Shown here one piece after another: positions 34,605 to 46,251 of a DNA stretch of 64,000 bases (the stretch's first letter is position 1; every line of letters begins with the position of its first letter). The stretch covers positions 1,364,001-1,428,000 of the forward strand of contig JAZBRS010000077.1 in NCBI GenBank assembly GCA_037176725.1, written 5' to 3'. The notes beneath the pieces are model-generated. The model was not told where the DNA came from, ran no database searches, and saw nothing but the letters and a program-made list of their open reading frames with translations. Both the position numbers and the translations under genes were made by a program. This stretch comes from Posidonia oceanica (taxonomy: Eukaryota; Streptophyta; Magnoliopsida; Alismatales; Posidoniaceae).

Positions 34605-35913
34605 GGCTGACTGAGAGTGGGTAAGAATAGGGCTGCAACGGAAAGGTGAAGAAGGACGCCTAGGATGAGCTATATTTGTGAAGGCGAATAGCTCAGGAAA
34701 GGGAGGGTCGAAAACAGGTGACGCAACAGAGGCGTCAATGAAGCGAAGCACTCAAGCCCCGATAAGGGAACTTGCTCACTATTCTCTGTTGCAGACAAAG
34801 CAAACAAGTGTTAGAACCTGAAAGAAAAAAGCAAATGTTTTAGTTGGTGGTATGAATGCAATCATGCAGATGGTATGCTATCTAGCATGCTCTCTCTCAC
34901 CAATCTAGTGTGTCCTAGTAAGTTGTCTACTTCGGACTCACAAGCGTGCGGGTCACCGACTCAGTCAGAAAGTAAGGCTCCCGTCTAGACTCTGGCCTAG
35001 AGCTCAGGTATGACGGGTGGTGCAGTAGTGGCCTTAACCCTACCTAAGCATGGGTTGTACCCGCTAGTAGCACCGACGCGACCCCTAACAAGGGGGGACA
35101 GACCGATCGACTCGCTCTGTGCTAAAGCTGCTGAACAAGAGACTGGGACTGTCCTTCTCAAACTAATAGATAGACTCAGGGATGAGAAGATGCATGCCCT
35201 ATATGATGCTTCATGCAAGATGATTAAAGTTTTTTAATCTTGCGTGTTTTATTAACCCAGGGAGTGAAGGTGTTTTGAGGTCTCTAGTAGATCCTAGATT
35301 TGACTTTTACTTGCTGTTTTTATTTGCCAAGGGGAGGGGACAACCAGTCTCTACTTGTCCTTAAGCTTAGAGCAAAAACGGGGAAGAAAACACCCAAACA
35401 TGGCAGGCAATCAACACACATGATAGCAAAAGGCATGGGCATGATATGTACAAGTGTATGTGGACATGATAGTGGAAAGAAACACTTAACATGTCAAAAG
35501 GCATAGTATGCAGGACATGTGCGTGTACAATGGCATAGCAAGGGTGTAAAAAAAGCAATTACCACTCAAAAGGCATGCATTATTGTGCCAAACAAGTATT
35601 TAGGCATACATTATGTGAGAAAATAAAAGTAATGACAAGCCAGGAGGTAAATAAGTAAAGACAGGTAAGTGGTAGAGCATGTAAAGGTAAAGCAGGCAAT
35701 AAAGCATGTAAACAAGCAAGGCAAGCAAAAACAATGCAAGCAGAAAGCCAAGGAGGAAAGCCAGGGTCTGAATCCTTAGCAAAGTCGCCACTGTGCGACT
35801 TGCAGGGAATCGAGACAGGCGAGCAAGCAAATAGACAAGGCAAAGGCACAAAGCAAGCAAAGAATGCAAAACCCAAGTGGCGCGGAAGCCAAAAACGAAA
35901 GCCAGAGTCTAGT
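34605..35913 (-). other. M1 5' leader with candidate 3' splice sites
   Basis: Non-coding leader between PBS and gag, related in patches to 52401-53724 of D (for example the TCGGTCTGTCCCCCC region at 35094-35110). Just upstream of gag, in minus sense, TTTTTTCTTTCAG (AG at 34819-34818) and TTGTCTGCAACAG (AG at 34787-34786) are two pyrimidine-AG acceptor candidates. D has the same pair, 36 nt apart. Confidence 0.65.
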
Positions 35914-35932
35914 ATCTCCAGCAGAGTCGCCA
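35914..35932 (-). other. M1 primer binding site
   Basis: Minus strand reads TGGCGACTCTGCTGGAGAT, one base inside the LTR end. It is the mutated equivalent of TGGCGACTCCGCTGGGGAT in D. PBSs of this type in Ogre/Tat elements are reported as complementary to a tRNA-Arg; I recall this and have not checked it. Confidence 0.8.
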
Positions 35933-35933
35933 C

Positions 35934-36487
35934 TGTAGTGATCCTGTCAGTTTCACGATCGTCCATGGACGTTGCCAGAGCTCGCGTGCACTGATCGGGA
36001 AATCAGGTTCGCTATTAGCAGGTGATCCGAGGAGGAAACTCGACTCAAAACACCGAAAGCAGAGGCAAAAAGCCAAAGGAAAGAAGAAAGAAAAAGGAAA
36101 AGGGAGTCGCCACCTAGTTTATTAAGGGGAAGACGAGGAAAACCATGGAAGAGCATAGAAAACAAGCAAATAGATGCAATGCTATGCAAAAATGGATGAC
36201 TTGTGCCAAAGACATGGGCAAAAGGGTCATTACGGGCCAGAGAAACGGTAAGGACTCCTATTACGTGCAGGGAAGGTGTTAGGCACCCCCAACACGCCCG
36301 AGAAGTCAGTCTTTCTAGGCTAACTCGCTCGCTTTGCCGGAAAATGCATGCTTTGAATGCCTAAGTGCCATGAATGCCATGTATGGAAATTGAACGTGCT
36401 GTCTATGTGCTCAGCAGCATTGCCAGTGTTCCGAACCAGGCGAAACCTGGTTTGTAAGAACTCTAGGCAGTAAGCATCACTGCCCAA
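35934..36487 (-). mobile_element. M1 5' LTR, terminal 554 bp (C-type related)
   Basis: Begins (minus 3' end) at TGTAGTGATCC and carries the conserved terminal block (GGGAAGGTGTTAGGCACCC at 36270-36288). It stops after CACTGCCCAA where M2 starts. The remainder should lie on the far side of M2, outside the window. Confidence 0.85.
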
Positions 36488-37849
36488 TGTAGCGATCCCG
36501 TGAGCTTTGCGATCGTTCGTGGACGTTGCCAGAGCTCGCGTGCACCAATCGGAAAATCAAGTTTACTATTAGCAGGTGATCTGAGGAGGAAACTCAACTT
36601 AAAACACCGAAAATAGAGGCGAAAAGCCAAAAAGAAGAAAAAAGAGAAGAAAAAGGGAGTCGCCACCTAGTCTATTAAGTCGGGAGACAAGGAAAACCGG
36701 GGAAAAGCATGAAAAACATGCAAAACCACACAAATAGATGCAATGCTATGCAAAAATGGATGACTCGTGCCAAAGACGAGGGCAAAAGGGTCATTACAGG
36801 CCAGAGAAAATGTAAGGACTCCTATTACGCATGGGGAAGGTGTTAGACAACCCCGACACACCCGAGAAGTCGGTCTTTCTAGGCTAACTCGCTCGCTTTG
36901 CCGAAAAATGCATGCTTTGAATGCCTAAGTGCCATGAATGCTTAATTAGATGCTCAAATGTGTGCTCTAAGTGTTGAAATGTGTGCAAGGAATTAAACAT
37001 ACTGTCTAAGTGCTCAGTAGCGCTGTCTATGTTCCGAACCAGGCGAACCCTGGTTCGTGAGAACTCTAGGCAGTAAGCATCACTGCCCTAATGCGAATGC
37101 AGGCGAAAAAGCAAAACTACGAGGAAAGTCATGCAATGCAAGTGACATGTGTAGTAATCCCAATCAGAATCAGGTTCACTATTAGCGGCTATGTTAGAGG
37201 AGGAAGGCTCAACTCGAAAACACTTAAAACAGAGGAGAAAAGATATGGAAAGAAGAAGATAAGACAATTCAGAGTCGCCACCATGTCTATTATCGGGAGA
37301 CAAGGAAAATCGGGGTAATGCGTGAATAAACACGCAAAACCAAGCAAAGGATGCAATGCACAGCAATGCAAAGGAAAACAAATGCAAATGAATGCAAATG
37401 ATATGACTCATGCCTAAGATAAGGGTAATATGGTCATTGTGGGCCAAAAGACTGGGCAAGGACTCCTGTTATGTGCGAGGAAGGTGTTAGGCACCCCCGA
37501 CACGCCCGAGAATCGATCTTTCTAGGCATACGCTCGCATACGTAGGGAAACACAGGTTTGAATGCCTAAGTGCCAATGAATGCCTGATTAGATGCTCAAA
37601 GGTATGCACTAAGTGATGGAATGCGTGCAAGGAATTAAACGTGCAATCTAAGCGCTCAGCAACGCTATCTGTGTTCTGAACCGGGCAAACCCTAGTCCGT
37701 GAGAACTCCAGGCATTAAGCATCATTGCCCTATATGCAAATGCCGGCGAAAAAGTAAAATAGCGATAAAACCAAGCAATGTGGGCGACATGCAAGAGGAA
37801 ATAGCGCAAAATACGCAAAATGATGTGTGGAACGAAGTCGGTACACAAA

Positions 37850-38260
37850 ACGATGCAAAAACAAAGAAGGCGTGTAAAACGGTGCGAGAAACAAAGCATG
37901 CATGCAAAATGGTGCAAGAAACAAAGCATGTGCACAAAACAGTGCAAGAAACAAGACATGCATGCAAAACGATGCAAGAAACAAGGCATGCACGCAAAAC
38001 GGTGCAAGAAACAAGATCGACACGCAAAACAGTGCAAGAAACAAAGCATGTGCACAAAGCAGTGCAAGAAACAAGGCATGCACACAAAACGATGCAAGAA
38101 ACAAGGCATGCACGCAAAACGGTACAAGAAACAAGTAAAAACAGATGCAGGCGCACAAAACGATGCGAAAACAGGCAAAAACAGATGCTGGCACGCAAAA
38201 CGGTGCGAAAACAGGCAAAAACATATGCAAGCGGGCAAAACGATGCGAAAACAGGCAAAG
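37850..38260 (-). repeat. 30-bp minisatellite of A-type LTR
   Basis: Units of the form GGTGCAAGAAACAAAGCATGCA every 30 bp, degenerating to a 36-bp spacing after about 38130 (GATGCGAAAACAGGCAAAAACA). Confidence 0.85.
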
Positions 38261-38670
38261 GGGAAGAATCAGACAAGTAAAGAGGCAAGCGATGTAAGTG
38301 TGGAGACAAACACCGCTTAAGGACCATGCAATGCAGGTGTGAAGACCTGCAAAGGGGAAAGAAAGCAAGTGGAGGGATCACCACTGTTCTATGACTGTTT
38401 CCCACTAAACCGTCCCACGATGTGTCTCGCACACTACCCAAAGCTCGCAGTGCGATCGGATCGTTGAAAAGGGGGAAGATGGTCGCAATCAGTAGTGAAT
38501 CCAAGGAAAAACTCAACCCAAAACACTAAGAGTACGCAAAAAGGGGAGATAGAGTTGATAAGCAAGCAAGGGGAGTCCTAAATTACATGCTCGAGAAAAC
38601 GGGAAGCAAAACAATGCATGTGATGCAAATGATGTGCAAGAATGCTATGCAGGAGTTCAGAAGGACTTAC

Positions 38671-38886
38671 CTTGGAGATCTGAAGCCTAATCAGAGAAAT
38701 GCTTAGTCTGTATTGAAGTGCACTCCATTGGGGTCGTCCAGGTAACTTGGTTGCAAAAATCTGGCAGTTCGATCAGAAGATATGCTGGCTTCAAGGCAGA
38801 GGGGCCAGAACAGGAGAGAAGAATGGATCTAAGTGTAAAAGAGGTCCTAGGGGTGTGCAAAACAGGTCCTCCCATGTAAATGGGAG
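38671..38886 (-). other. Conserved 216-nt exon-like segment, LTR 37150-43028
   Basis: In minus sense CCCTAG (AG 38888-38887) precedes it and AAG|GTAAGT follows (GT 38670-38669). Same length as in the solo LTR at 425. Confidence 0.5.
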
Positions 38887-41800
38887 CTAGGGACACTTAA
38901 GTGTGTGCAAAGAAGCTAAATGCAAGGATGCATGGGTGCAATGCATGCAAAAATGCAAGAAAAGGACCTAAGAATAACTTTTTAGAAAACTGAAGGACCT
39001 ATATGCAAGTTTTGAACAAGTTGAGGACCTAAATGCAAGGATCTTGAAAAGTTAGGGGCTCATATGTAAGGTTTTTGAAAACTGGAGGGTCTGAATGCAA
39101 TTTAACAAAATGCAGGGTTTAAAATGCAATTTAATAAGGTAAACATGCATTTAAATGGATTTTGTAAACAAGTGAAGGACTTACATGCAATTTTGAAACA
39201 AGCAGGGGTTGAAATGCAATTTTGTAAGGAAAACTATGATTTTAAATGGTCTGTGAATTAAACAGTGGACCTATGTGCAATTTTTAAATATACAGGGGCT
39301 AAATTGCAATTTTATAAGCAAAAGTAAGCATTTAAATGAGTCTTATAAACATGCAGAGGACCTATGTGTGATTTTGAAATATACAGGGTCTAAAATGCAA
39401 TTTTATAAGAGAAAATGCTAAAAATAGATGCTGTGCATGCAAATGGAGGACTTATGTGCAAAAATCAGAAAATATGGGGAAGAATGCAATGTAGTAAGAA
39501 AAGTAAGAAAATAAAATGATTTATCAACAGATCAGAGGACTAAAACGAAAATAAAGTAAAGATCAGGATTAAAATGCAATTTACTAAGGTAAAATCAGAG
39601 TATTAAATGAGATTATCAACCACAGGACCCACATGCAAAAATAAAAAACTACTAGACTGCAAAATAAAGATCAGAAACTATATTTGAACTACAACAGGAC
39701 CAATAAGTAAATAAAGTAAACAGCAGGGCTAGAAATTAAATGTACAGAAACTTAAATGAACTGTAAATGGACTGAAATGCAAATAAAATAAATAACTGGG
39801 TTGGAAATAAAGAAAAGGAAATAACTTATAACGGTAGAGGACTAAGAAGTAATTAAAAATACATGCAGGGCCTAAACTAAAATAAGACTTAAAGAAAAAC
39901 ACAGCAAAAGGACTAACTAGCAATTAATCAGATTTTTAGGTTTTTCATGCAATTTCATATGATTTAAATTCAAACTTAAATGATTTTTAAACGATGGTAG
40001 GACTGGAAAGCAATAAAATAAAAGCATGACGCAAAAATGCAATACATGGTAAAATATGTAAAGTAAGAAGAAATAAATGCACAATGATTTGCAGAGAAAC
40101 GGCCACTGTAGCAGAATGGTGCCAGTGGCCGGAGAAGGAGAAAGAGGGATGCTGGAGCGGCACTGAGCGACGGGCGACGTTCACCGGAGCTGTGCTGAGG
40201 TCGGGCGACGCTCAGCGAGCCATGGCGTGGCTTGGAGCAGGCCGGAGAAGGTGGGGGAGGTCTGCAGACCAGAGGAAGGTCGACCGGAGAGTTGGAGCGT
40301 CGAGGGAGTGATCTGAAAGCACCGGTGTGCTCCTAGAGCTCGTGCGGTCCTCAGGCGACGCTCGGATCGGTGTTCTGCTAACTGGTAAGGCGGATCAGAC
40401 CTGGAGCTCGCCGGAGAAGACAAAGAAGCGGCAGCGTTGACTCGGCGGCAGAGGAAGCGAAACCCTATTCTAAAGGGCGGAAAAGCATGCTAGAAAGGAA
40501 ACTAACCTAAAGGGGAAGAGGAGTACCTGTTCTGCTGGTTGGAATGTCCTCCCGACGCGAGCTGATTCAGTGGATGCCAGCGAGCTTTGTCTAGATGATG
40601 GAGAGGTCGTCGACGGCCCGTGAATGGTTGGAACTTCTCAATGCGACCCTCCGGTGCTTCCTGAATGCTTGGAGCGGAGTTCTACAGCCCGGTGCGACAA
40701 ATGGGTTCTGTGGGTGCTCAGCTGGTCACAGAGGTGGGGAGAGGTGTTCACTACCCTCTGGATCAATTGGAGGGTGCCGGTGAACTCCTGGTTGCTTAGT
40801 GAAGGTGTGGGGATGCTTCGAAGGGCTGGTGAAGGTTTGTGTTGGAAGATTGCAGGTGGAGGGATTTCTGGACAGAATAGGTCGTAGGTGTTTGAAGTGA
40901 AAGGCTCCTGCTGCGGTGGGGGTGCGGGCTGAAGCTCAGGTGGTCTGAAAAGGTGATGTTTGGGTGAGTTGGATGCCGGAGTTTGGGCGAGTTTGGGGCT
41001 CAGGGGAGATGGGAATTCTGAGGAAGGAGGTGTTGGGTTCAGTTGAGCTGTATCAGGTGGATGGAGGGTGATTTCAGGGTGATTTCGGGTGTGAGAATGA
41101 GGGCTGTGATGCTGGGTGCTTGGTGGCTTGGAGTGTGTGAGTAGAAGTGTTTTTTGGACGGATTTTCTCCTAGTTTTGTTCCTCTCTTCTCCACCAGTTT
41201 GAAAGTGGTCAAGGGTCAAGGGATGGGTCGTTCTGCCACCATTGGCAGGGCATGGAGGAAGAGGTGAAGGTCGTGGGCAATGGCCGGGAGGTCAAGGTGG
41301 TGTCAGGCGAGGTTTGAAAAAAAGGAGGGAGGTTTGTCGTTTTTGGTAGTGAGAGGGGGAGAAGAGTGGAAGAAGAAGAAGAGAAGGAGGAAGGGGAGAA
41401 GGCAGCTGGCGGGCTGGGCTTGGCGTGGGAAAGGAAAGAAGAAAAAAAAAGAAAGAAGGAAGGAGGGGAAGGCTGCAGGTGGAACGGGCTGGATTGGGCC
41501 CAAAGGAAAAAGGAAAAGAAAGAAAAGGAAAAAGAAAGAAAGAAGAGAAGGGATTGGAAAGAAAGGAGAAAAAATTAAAATAAGATGAAATACAAAGGTG
41601 AAAAAAAGTTTGAAAATGTTTTAAAGTGGTTGTTTTTAGGTTAGGATTTTGATTAGGTTTTTAATGATTGTTTTTAATTAGTTAATTAGGATTAGAAAGA
41701 GTTTTAGTTTTGATTTGAGTTTTTAGGGTTTAAGTTTTCTTTAAAATGTTTTTTGATTTTGTCTAAATGTTTGTTAAGTTTTTAAATTGTTTTTAGTTAA

Positions 41801-43219
41801 AATTTTCTTGTTAAGTCTTTGGGATTTTTGATTAGGCTTTTTAAAGATTGTTTTTAAATTAATTAGGGTGAGTTTTAGCTTTTGATTTTAGTCTTTTAGG
41901 GTTTTTCTTAAATCTTCTTTGAATTGTTTTTTAATTTTGTTTGTTAAGTTCTTTTAATATACTTTTTTTAGTTAGGTTTTCCTTGTTAAGTTCTTTCCCT
42001 TTTTCTTTTTAAGTTTTTAAGTTGTTTTTTAAAATTTTCTAATCATTTCTTTTAGATTTGTTTAGTTAAGTTTTTCTTTTTCTTAATTAGTTGGCTTAGT
42101 ACTTTTAATTGTTTTCTTTCTTCTTAGGATTTGTTTTTTGATTATTTTTAATAGGGTTTTTGTTTTTTGGTTTGTTTTGATTATATTTTGGTTTTTGCTT
42201 GATTTTATAGCATTTTCTTTTTGTTTGTTTTGTATTTTTTAGATTGCCTTCATAGTTTTTAGTTTTAGTTAGATTTAGTTAGGTTTTTGTCTTTAATTGA
42301 TTGTTTAAGTTTTTAATTATTCCTTTTTAGGATTTTGATTTGTTCTTCCTTTTGTTTTAGAGTTTTAAAGGTTTTTTGAGGGTTTAGTGGAAGAAAGGAA
42401 AGGAAAGGGAAAAGGAAAAAGAAAAGGGAGAAATGAAGGAGTAAGAAGAAAGAGAGGAGTGGAGGGAAAATAAATTTTAGAAAATCAAAAGATAAGCTAA
42501 AAATAAAATAAAAATATAAATAAAATACAGAAGAGATAGATACACAAGGTGGGAGAATAAGAAGGAGAGAGAGAGAGGAGAGAGAAAAGAATAATCTAGG
42601 AGAGAGAAAAAGATAATTTGGATAAATGAAGGGGTTAGAGGTTTAGAAAAGAGGTGAAATTTGGTGGGTGTGTGGCCTGGGGTCTCTAGTGTGGGACCTA
42701 GGGTTTGGGTTTGGATTTAGGAAGGTTTTGGAAGGGTTTTGGGGTGTAGAAAAAGGGTAGTTTTACCTAGGTTTTCTAGGGTTTTTGGGAGTGGTTTTGG
42801 TTTGAAATTTTTAAGGGTTTTTGGTGGGTTTGCTAAGTCAGGGATGGTGAGTTTTCTTATGGTTTTTCGGTAGTTTTTGGGCTTGGGAAAGGGGTGTGAT
42901 TCTAGGTTAGGTTTGGGCTTGATTTGGAGAGAAAGAGGAAGAGGAAGGTGTAGGTTTCGACCTAGATTTGGATTCAGAAGCCACCAGAAGATTCCATTGA
43001 TTTAGCCTGTCAAAATGGGGTGTCAACAACATGCAAGGGATAAAGCAAAGCAGGTGTGAGGCTAAAACCACGGGAAAACGTGCAAGGCGAGGTGCGAAGC
43101 CAAAACAGGGTCCTGACAGCATGCATGGGTGTCGTAGGCATGTACCGAGGCCAGCGAAGTGCAAGGGGCGGTGATCAAATCGGATTTGGTGCTTAAAACG
43201 GAGGTGCAGCTTACAGTAT

Positions 43220-45489
43220 GTGTTGGACGCAACTAACAGCAGCGTCCAATGTTGGACGCTGGAGTAGCTTGCGTCCTACATAAGTAGAAGCCAAAATGCA
43301 GAAAACATGCAATGTAAACTTGGAAAACATGGATTTAATGCAATGTAAAAATCTAAGAGCAGATAGAGCATGCTGGGAAAATAAAACACAAAGCCCAGAA
43401 ATCAGAAGCTAGATCAAAACAAGTTTCAAACAAGTAGAGGGTATTAGACGCTCAGAATGACAGTGTCCAACGTTGGATGCTGAGATCTGGGCGTCCAACA
43501 ACCAAGCCATGCTTTTTGAGAAAAATGAATGCATGCAGGCTATATGGATGCGATGTAAATGCTGCATGAGAGTGCATGACATGTATAACATGCGAGGCAG
43601 TCAAGATAAACAACCAGAATAAGATTTGATAGCAAGAGGCAAGCATGGATAAGATTTGAACTACTACAGGGTGTTGGACGCTAGAACAAGCAGCGTCCAA
43701 TGTAGGACGCTGCTGTATCCAGCGTCCAACGCTCTGGAAACAGATAGATGGCAAGAAGGCATGCAAACTAGCAAGGAAAACATCATGGCATGTATTCAAG
43801 TTGCAGTAAACAGACAGAGGCTTGGCATACAGGCATGGATCAAACGAACACAAGAGATCAGAGCATCATGCAAGCAATTAAGTAGAAGTTACTAAGCAAA
43901 AACATAGGACGCTGGTAGCAGCAGCATCCAACATAGGACGCTGAAGCCCCCAACGTCCAACACATGGAGGGTGCAAACTTACCTGCAGAAAGGGGGAGCT
44001 TAGCTCTAAACCCCACTTAAACATGCATGCAAGCTACAGAGGACATACCAGATCAAGATAAAACACTCAAGCCAAGCATATAATCCATAAGAAGCAAGTA
44101 AGAGAGAGTTTGCAAAGAATAAAGGGGTAAAAACCCACAAAAAAAGAGCATACAACTTGAGAAGAGACTAGCAAGCTTAAACATGGTTGCCATAGGGGCC
44201 AGGCATTGCTAAACATGTATGGATCATGTATATAACTCAAAAAGAAACAACATGCAAGCATGGCAGTAGATGTAAGCAAACAGGGAAGTAGGACGTTGGG
44301 TGAACCAACGTAGGCAGACAGTAAATCAATAAGAGGCATGCAATATTGATCCAAAATGGGATCAAAATAGGATATTAAGCATGCAAAGACATCAAAGAAC
44401 AAGTGAGGAAGCATATACCACAAGCTCATGAGGATGTAAGCAAAGCATGGCAAGCATGAAGGCATAATCAGAGCAAAAGAAAACAGATAGCTAGGAGTTG
44501 GATGCTGCACTATTGTGCGTCCAACATTGGACGCACCAGTCTGGGCATCCAACAAGTCGAGAACTCCTCAGCCAAAATTGATGCTCAGATCGGTGCAAAA
44601 ATGGAAACTAAGGATCTAGGAAGCATGAGCATGCAAAGGGGAACATGAGCATATGCTCAAACCCAAAAATGGACGGGTGGTTAGCTCCACCCACCTCCTC
44701 CTCCTTGCGGCCGCTGGCAGGAGCATTTTCGGCTAGCCAAGGAGGCGTGCGTGCCAAAGAACTATCCTAGCATGCTCGTGTGTGCATGGGCTAGCTATAG
44801 GTGTCGAATGCCTACCATGGTGTGGCCTGGAACGGCCGTTTGGCTCGCGGCTGGTCAACACAGAAGCTTGCGGCAGGCGAACTCCGGCGAGCTTGCTCGG
44901 CACATAGGAGGCACGGGAGAGGGAGTCGGAGGTTTCAGGAGTGGAGGTGGGAGTTCACTCTTGGTTGCTGGAGCTCTCAATTCTCTCTGGAGTGGGTGTG
45001 GTGGTCTGGGCAACGGCTGGAAGATTGCTGTTTTGTTGGGTTCGTGGGCTTGTTTTCAATGATGGTAGAGAGTTTGGTAGGCAATGGCAGGTGATGGCAG
45101 GCGTAGCAGGCCGAAGCGAGAGTGGGAAGTCTTCGAGGGATGTCAGGTAGTTAGTGTGGAAGGTCCGGATGGTCACCGAGGTCGCTGTGGTGGCAGAGAT
45201 GGGCTAGCAAAGGCAGTGACTTCGGAGGTGAGCGGGAAACGGACTAGGGAGGAAAAGAGGTGGTGGCAGGCTATCACACGGCCTTGGCAGCTAGTGGGTG
45301 GCGTGGAGTGGTGAGGGGATGGGTACTAAGTGGTGTACGGGCAGCGGAGTGGACGGGAGGTGAGCTAGAGGTGGCGGAGCAGCCGCTGCACCTCCCGGGT
45401 CGTTGGACGCTAGTTCAAAGGGCGTCCAACGTTGGACGCTAGCACAGAGCACGTCCAACATTGGACACTGCTGGTGCCAGCGTTCAACA
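43220..45489. repeat. Seven palindromic GTTGGACGC modules in M2 LTR
   Basis: Modules at about 43220-43279, 43441-43500, 43671-43730, 43903-43961, 44288-44312 (degenerate), 44496-44553 and 45401-45489 (a longer one). Spacing of 221, 230, 232, 385, 208 and 905 bp mirrors, in reverse, that of the C-type LTR at 21914-24072. Confidence 0.85.
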
Positions 45490-45728
45490 TGCCCAGGAGG
45501 CCAAAGGCTGAAATGGACTTGGGCCTTGGCTTAAAAAGGGTTGGAAAGGTGTAAAAAGTCTTGAGTGAGGGTTTTGAGGCTTAGGTGGGCTTTTGGGGTT
45601 GGTTTAGGAATGGGATTTGGTTTTTAGGTCGAGATGGGTTGAGTTTGAGAAAAGAGAGATCCCAGAGTTCGAGCAAGCTTTCTAGAGAGGTCAACCATCT
45701 TCCAGGCAGTCAAAATGGGGTGTCAATA

Positions 45729-45739
45729 GATGCCCCTCC
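45729..45739 (-). other. M2 polypurine tract
   Basis: Minus strand GGAGGGGCATC directly precedes the LTR start TATTGACACC. This primes plus-strand synthesis in LTR elements. It is the main evidence that 45729-46251 is the inside of M2. Confidence 0.65.
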
Positions 45740-46251
45740 ATGAGCGAGGTCAAGGGGGACCTAGGCTGCTGCTCAGAGTTGACAAGACACCCCACCCGAA
45801 CCGGCGAGCGCGAAGTATGTGGGCGTGAGTTACTATTTCGACGGATGCGCCAGAAATCATGACCTGTCGCCAAAATGCAAACGCAAATGCAGATGTAATG
45901 CAATGCTACGATGATGCGATGCTGATGCTAAAATAAACCTGTGCTAGTGTCTGCCACGTTGAACTCTGTGGAGGAAAGGCAGGCAATGCATGCTGATATG
46001 ATGCGAGATGCGACCCTGCTGGGGAAAATATGCGATGATCGTGTGTATGATGTTGATGCTGCTATCTGGCATGTGATGCTGGTACTGTTACCTATTGTGT
46101 AATGCTGATGTAATGAATAATGAGTTAACAGACTCATTGCTATATAGTTTGGGTTATCGGCCCAAGGAGTTGACGGACTCACCATTGGATAGTTAGGGTT
46201 ATCAGCCCAAGGAGTTGACGGACTCACCACCGGATAGTTGGGGTTACCAGT
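45740..46251 (-). other. M2 3' UTR end with 45-bp tandem repeat
   Basis: No coding sequence. GAGTTRACRGACTC starts at 46122, 46167 and 46212, an exact 45-bp period, with GGATAGTTNGGGTTAYCAGCCC between. The array is cut by the LTR of D after 46251. It is the M2 counterpart of the M1 arrays, although unrelated in sequence apart from having short inverted arms. Confidence 0.65.

Larger units (their letters stand above)
1..36487 (-). mobile_element. M1: Tat-lineage Ty3/gypsy retrotransposon, left end outside window, interrupted by nested solo LTRs
   Basis: Read on the minus strand, this is one element: 5' LTR fragment (36487-35934), PBS (35932-35914), leader, gag from 34604, protease near 31450, linker, RT and RNase H (19919-18465), second RNase H and integrase (12439-10685), ORF1 (8784-7591), then tandem arrays to the window edge. 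The 3' LTR is not in view. Removing the solo LTRs at 21696-30805 and 12445-18464, with one target-site copy each, brings the same codon phase through from 34604 to about 11115, which supports the boundaries. It is non-functional: many in-frame TAG codons, one frameshift in integrase, and insertions. Its protein order matches element D. Lineage assignment rests on the dual RNase H and the PR/RT motifs; the species-level family is unknown. Confidence 0.85.
37150..43028 (-). mobile_element. A-type solo LTR (5879 bp), TSD ACATG, nested in M2 LTR
   Basis: TGTAGTAATCC (37150) to GGTGTCAACA (43028). ACATG at 37145-37149 and 43029-43033. Minus orientation. Terminal motif at 37479-37496, minisatellite about 37850-38260, exon-like segment 38671-38886, upstream donor candidate ACAG|GTACTC with GT at 40526-40525, GC-rich block to about 41250, then T-rich and CCTAAA-type tracts. 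Confidence 0.95.
36488..45728 (-). mobile_element. M2 3' LTR, C-type (about 3.36 kb without nested LTR)
   Basis: TGTAGCGATCC (36488) to the complement of TATTGACACC (45728). Removing the nested LTR and one ACATG copy gives 3357 bp, close to the 3301 bp of the solo C-type LTR. Palindromic modules are at 43220-45489. The terminal 600 bp resemble 35934-36487. The conserved terminal motif near 36834-36853 has base changes. Confidence 0.85.
36488..46251 (-). mobile_element. M2: second minus-strand Tat element (3' LTR, PPT, 3' UTR end only)
   Basis: Its 3' LTR lies at 36488-45728. Directly inside it, on the minus strand, comes GGAGGGGCATC then TATTGACACC, the layout of a Tat polypurine tract abutting an LTR start (TG mutated to TA). 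The left flank CCCAA has no match right of 45728. That fits a complete element whose other end lies beyond D better than it fits a solo LTR. M2 is inserted in the 5' LTR of M1 and is in turn broken by D at 46252. Confidence 0.7.

Noticed and set aside
36488..45728. Solo LTR interpretation of the M2 LTR
   Set aside because: No target duplication (CCCAA left, GATGC right), and a polypurine tract abuts its right end; a 3' LTR of a longer element fits better.
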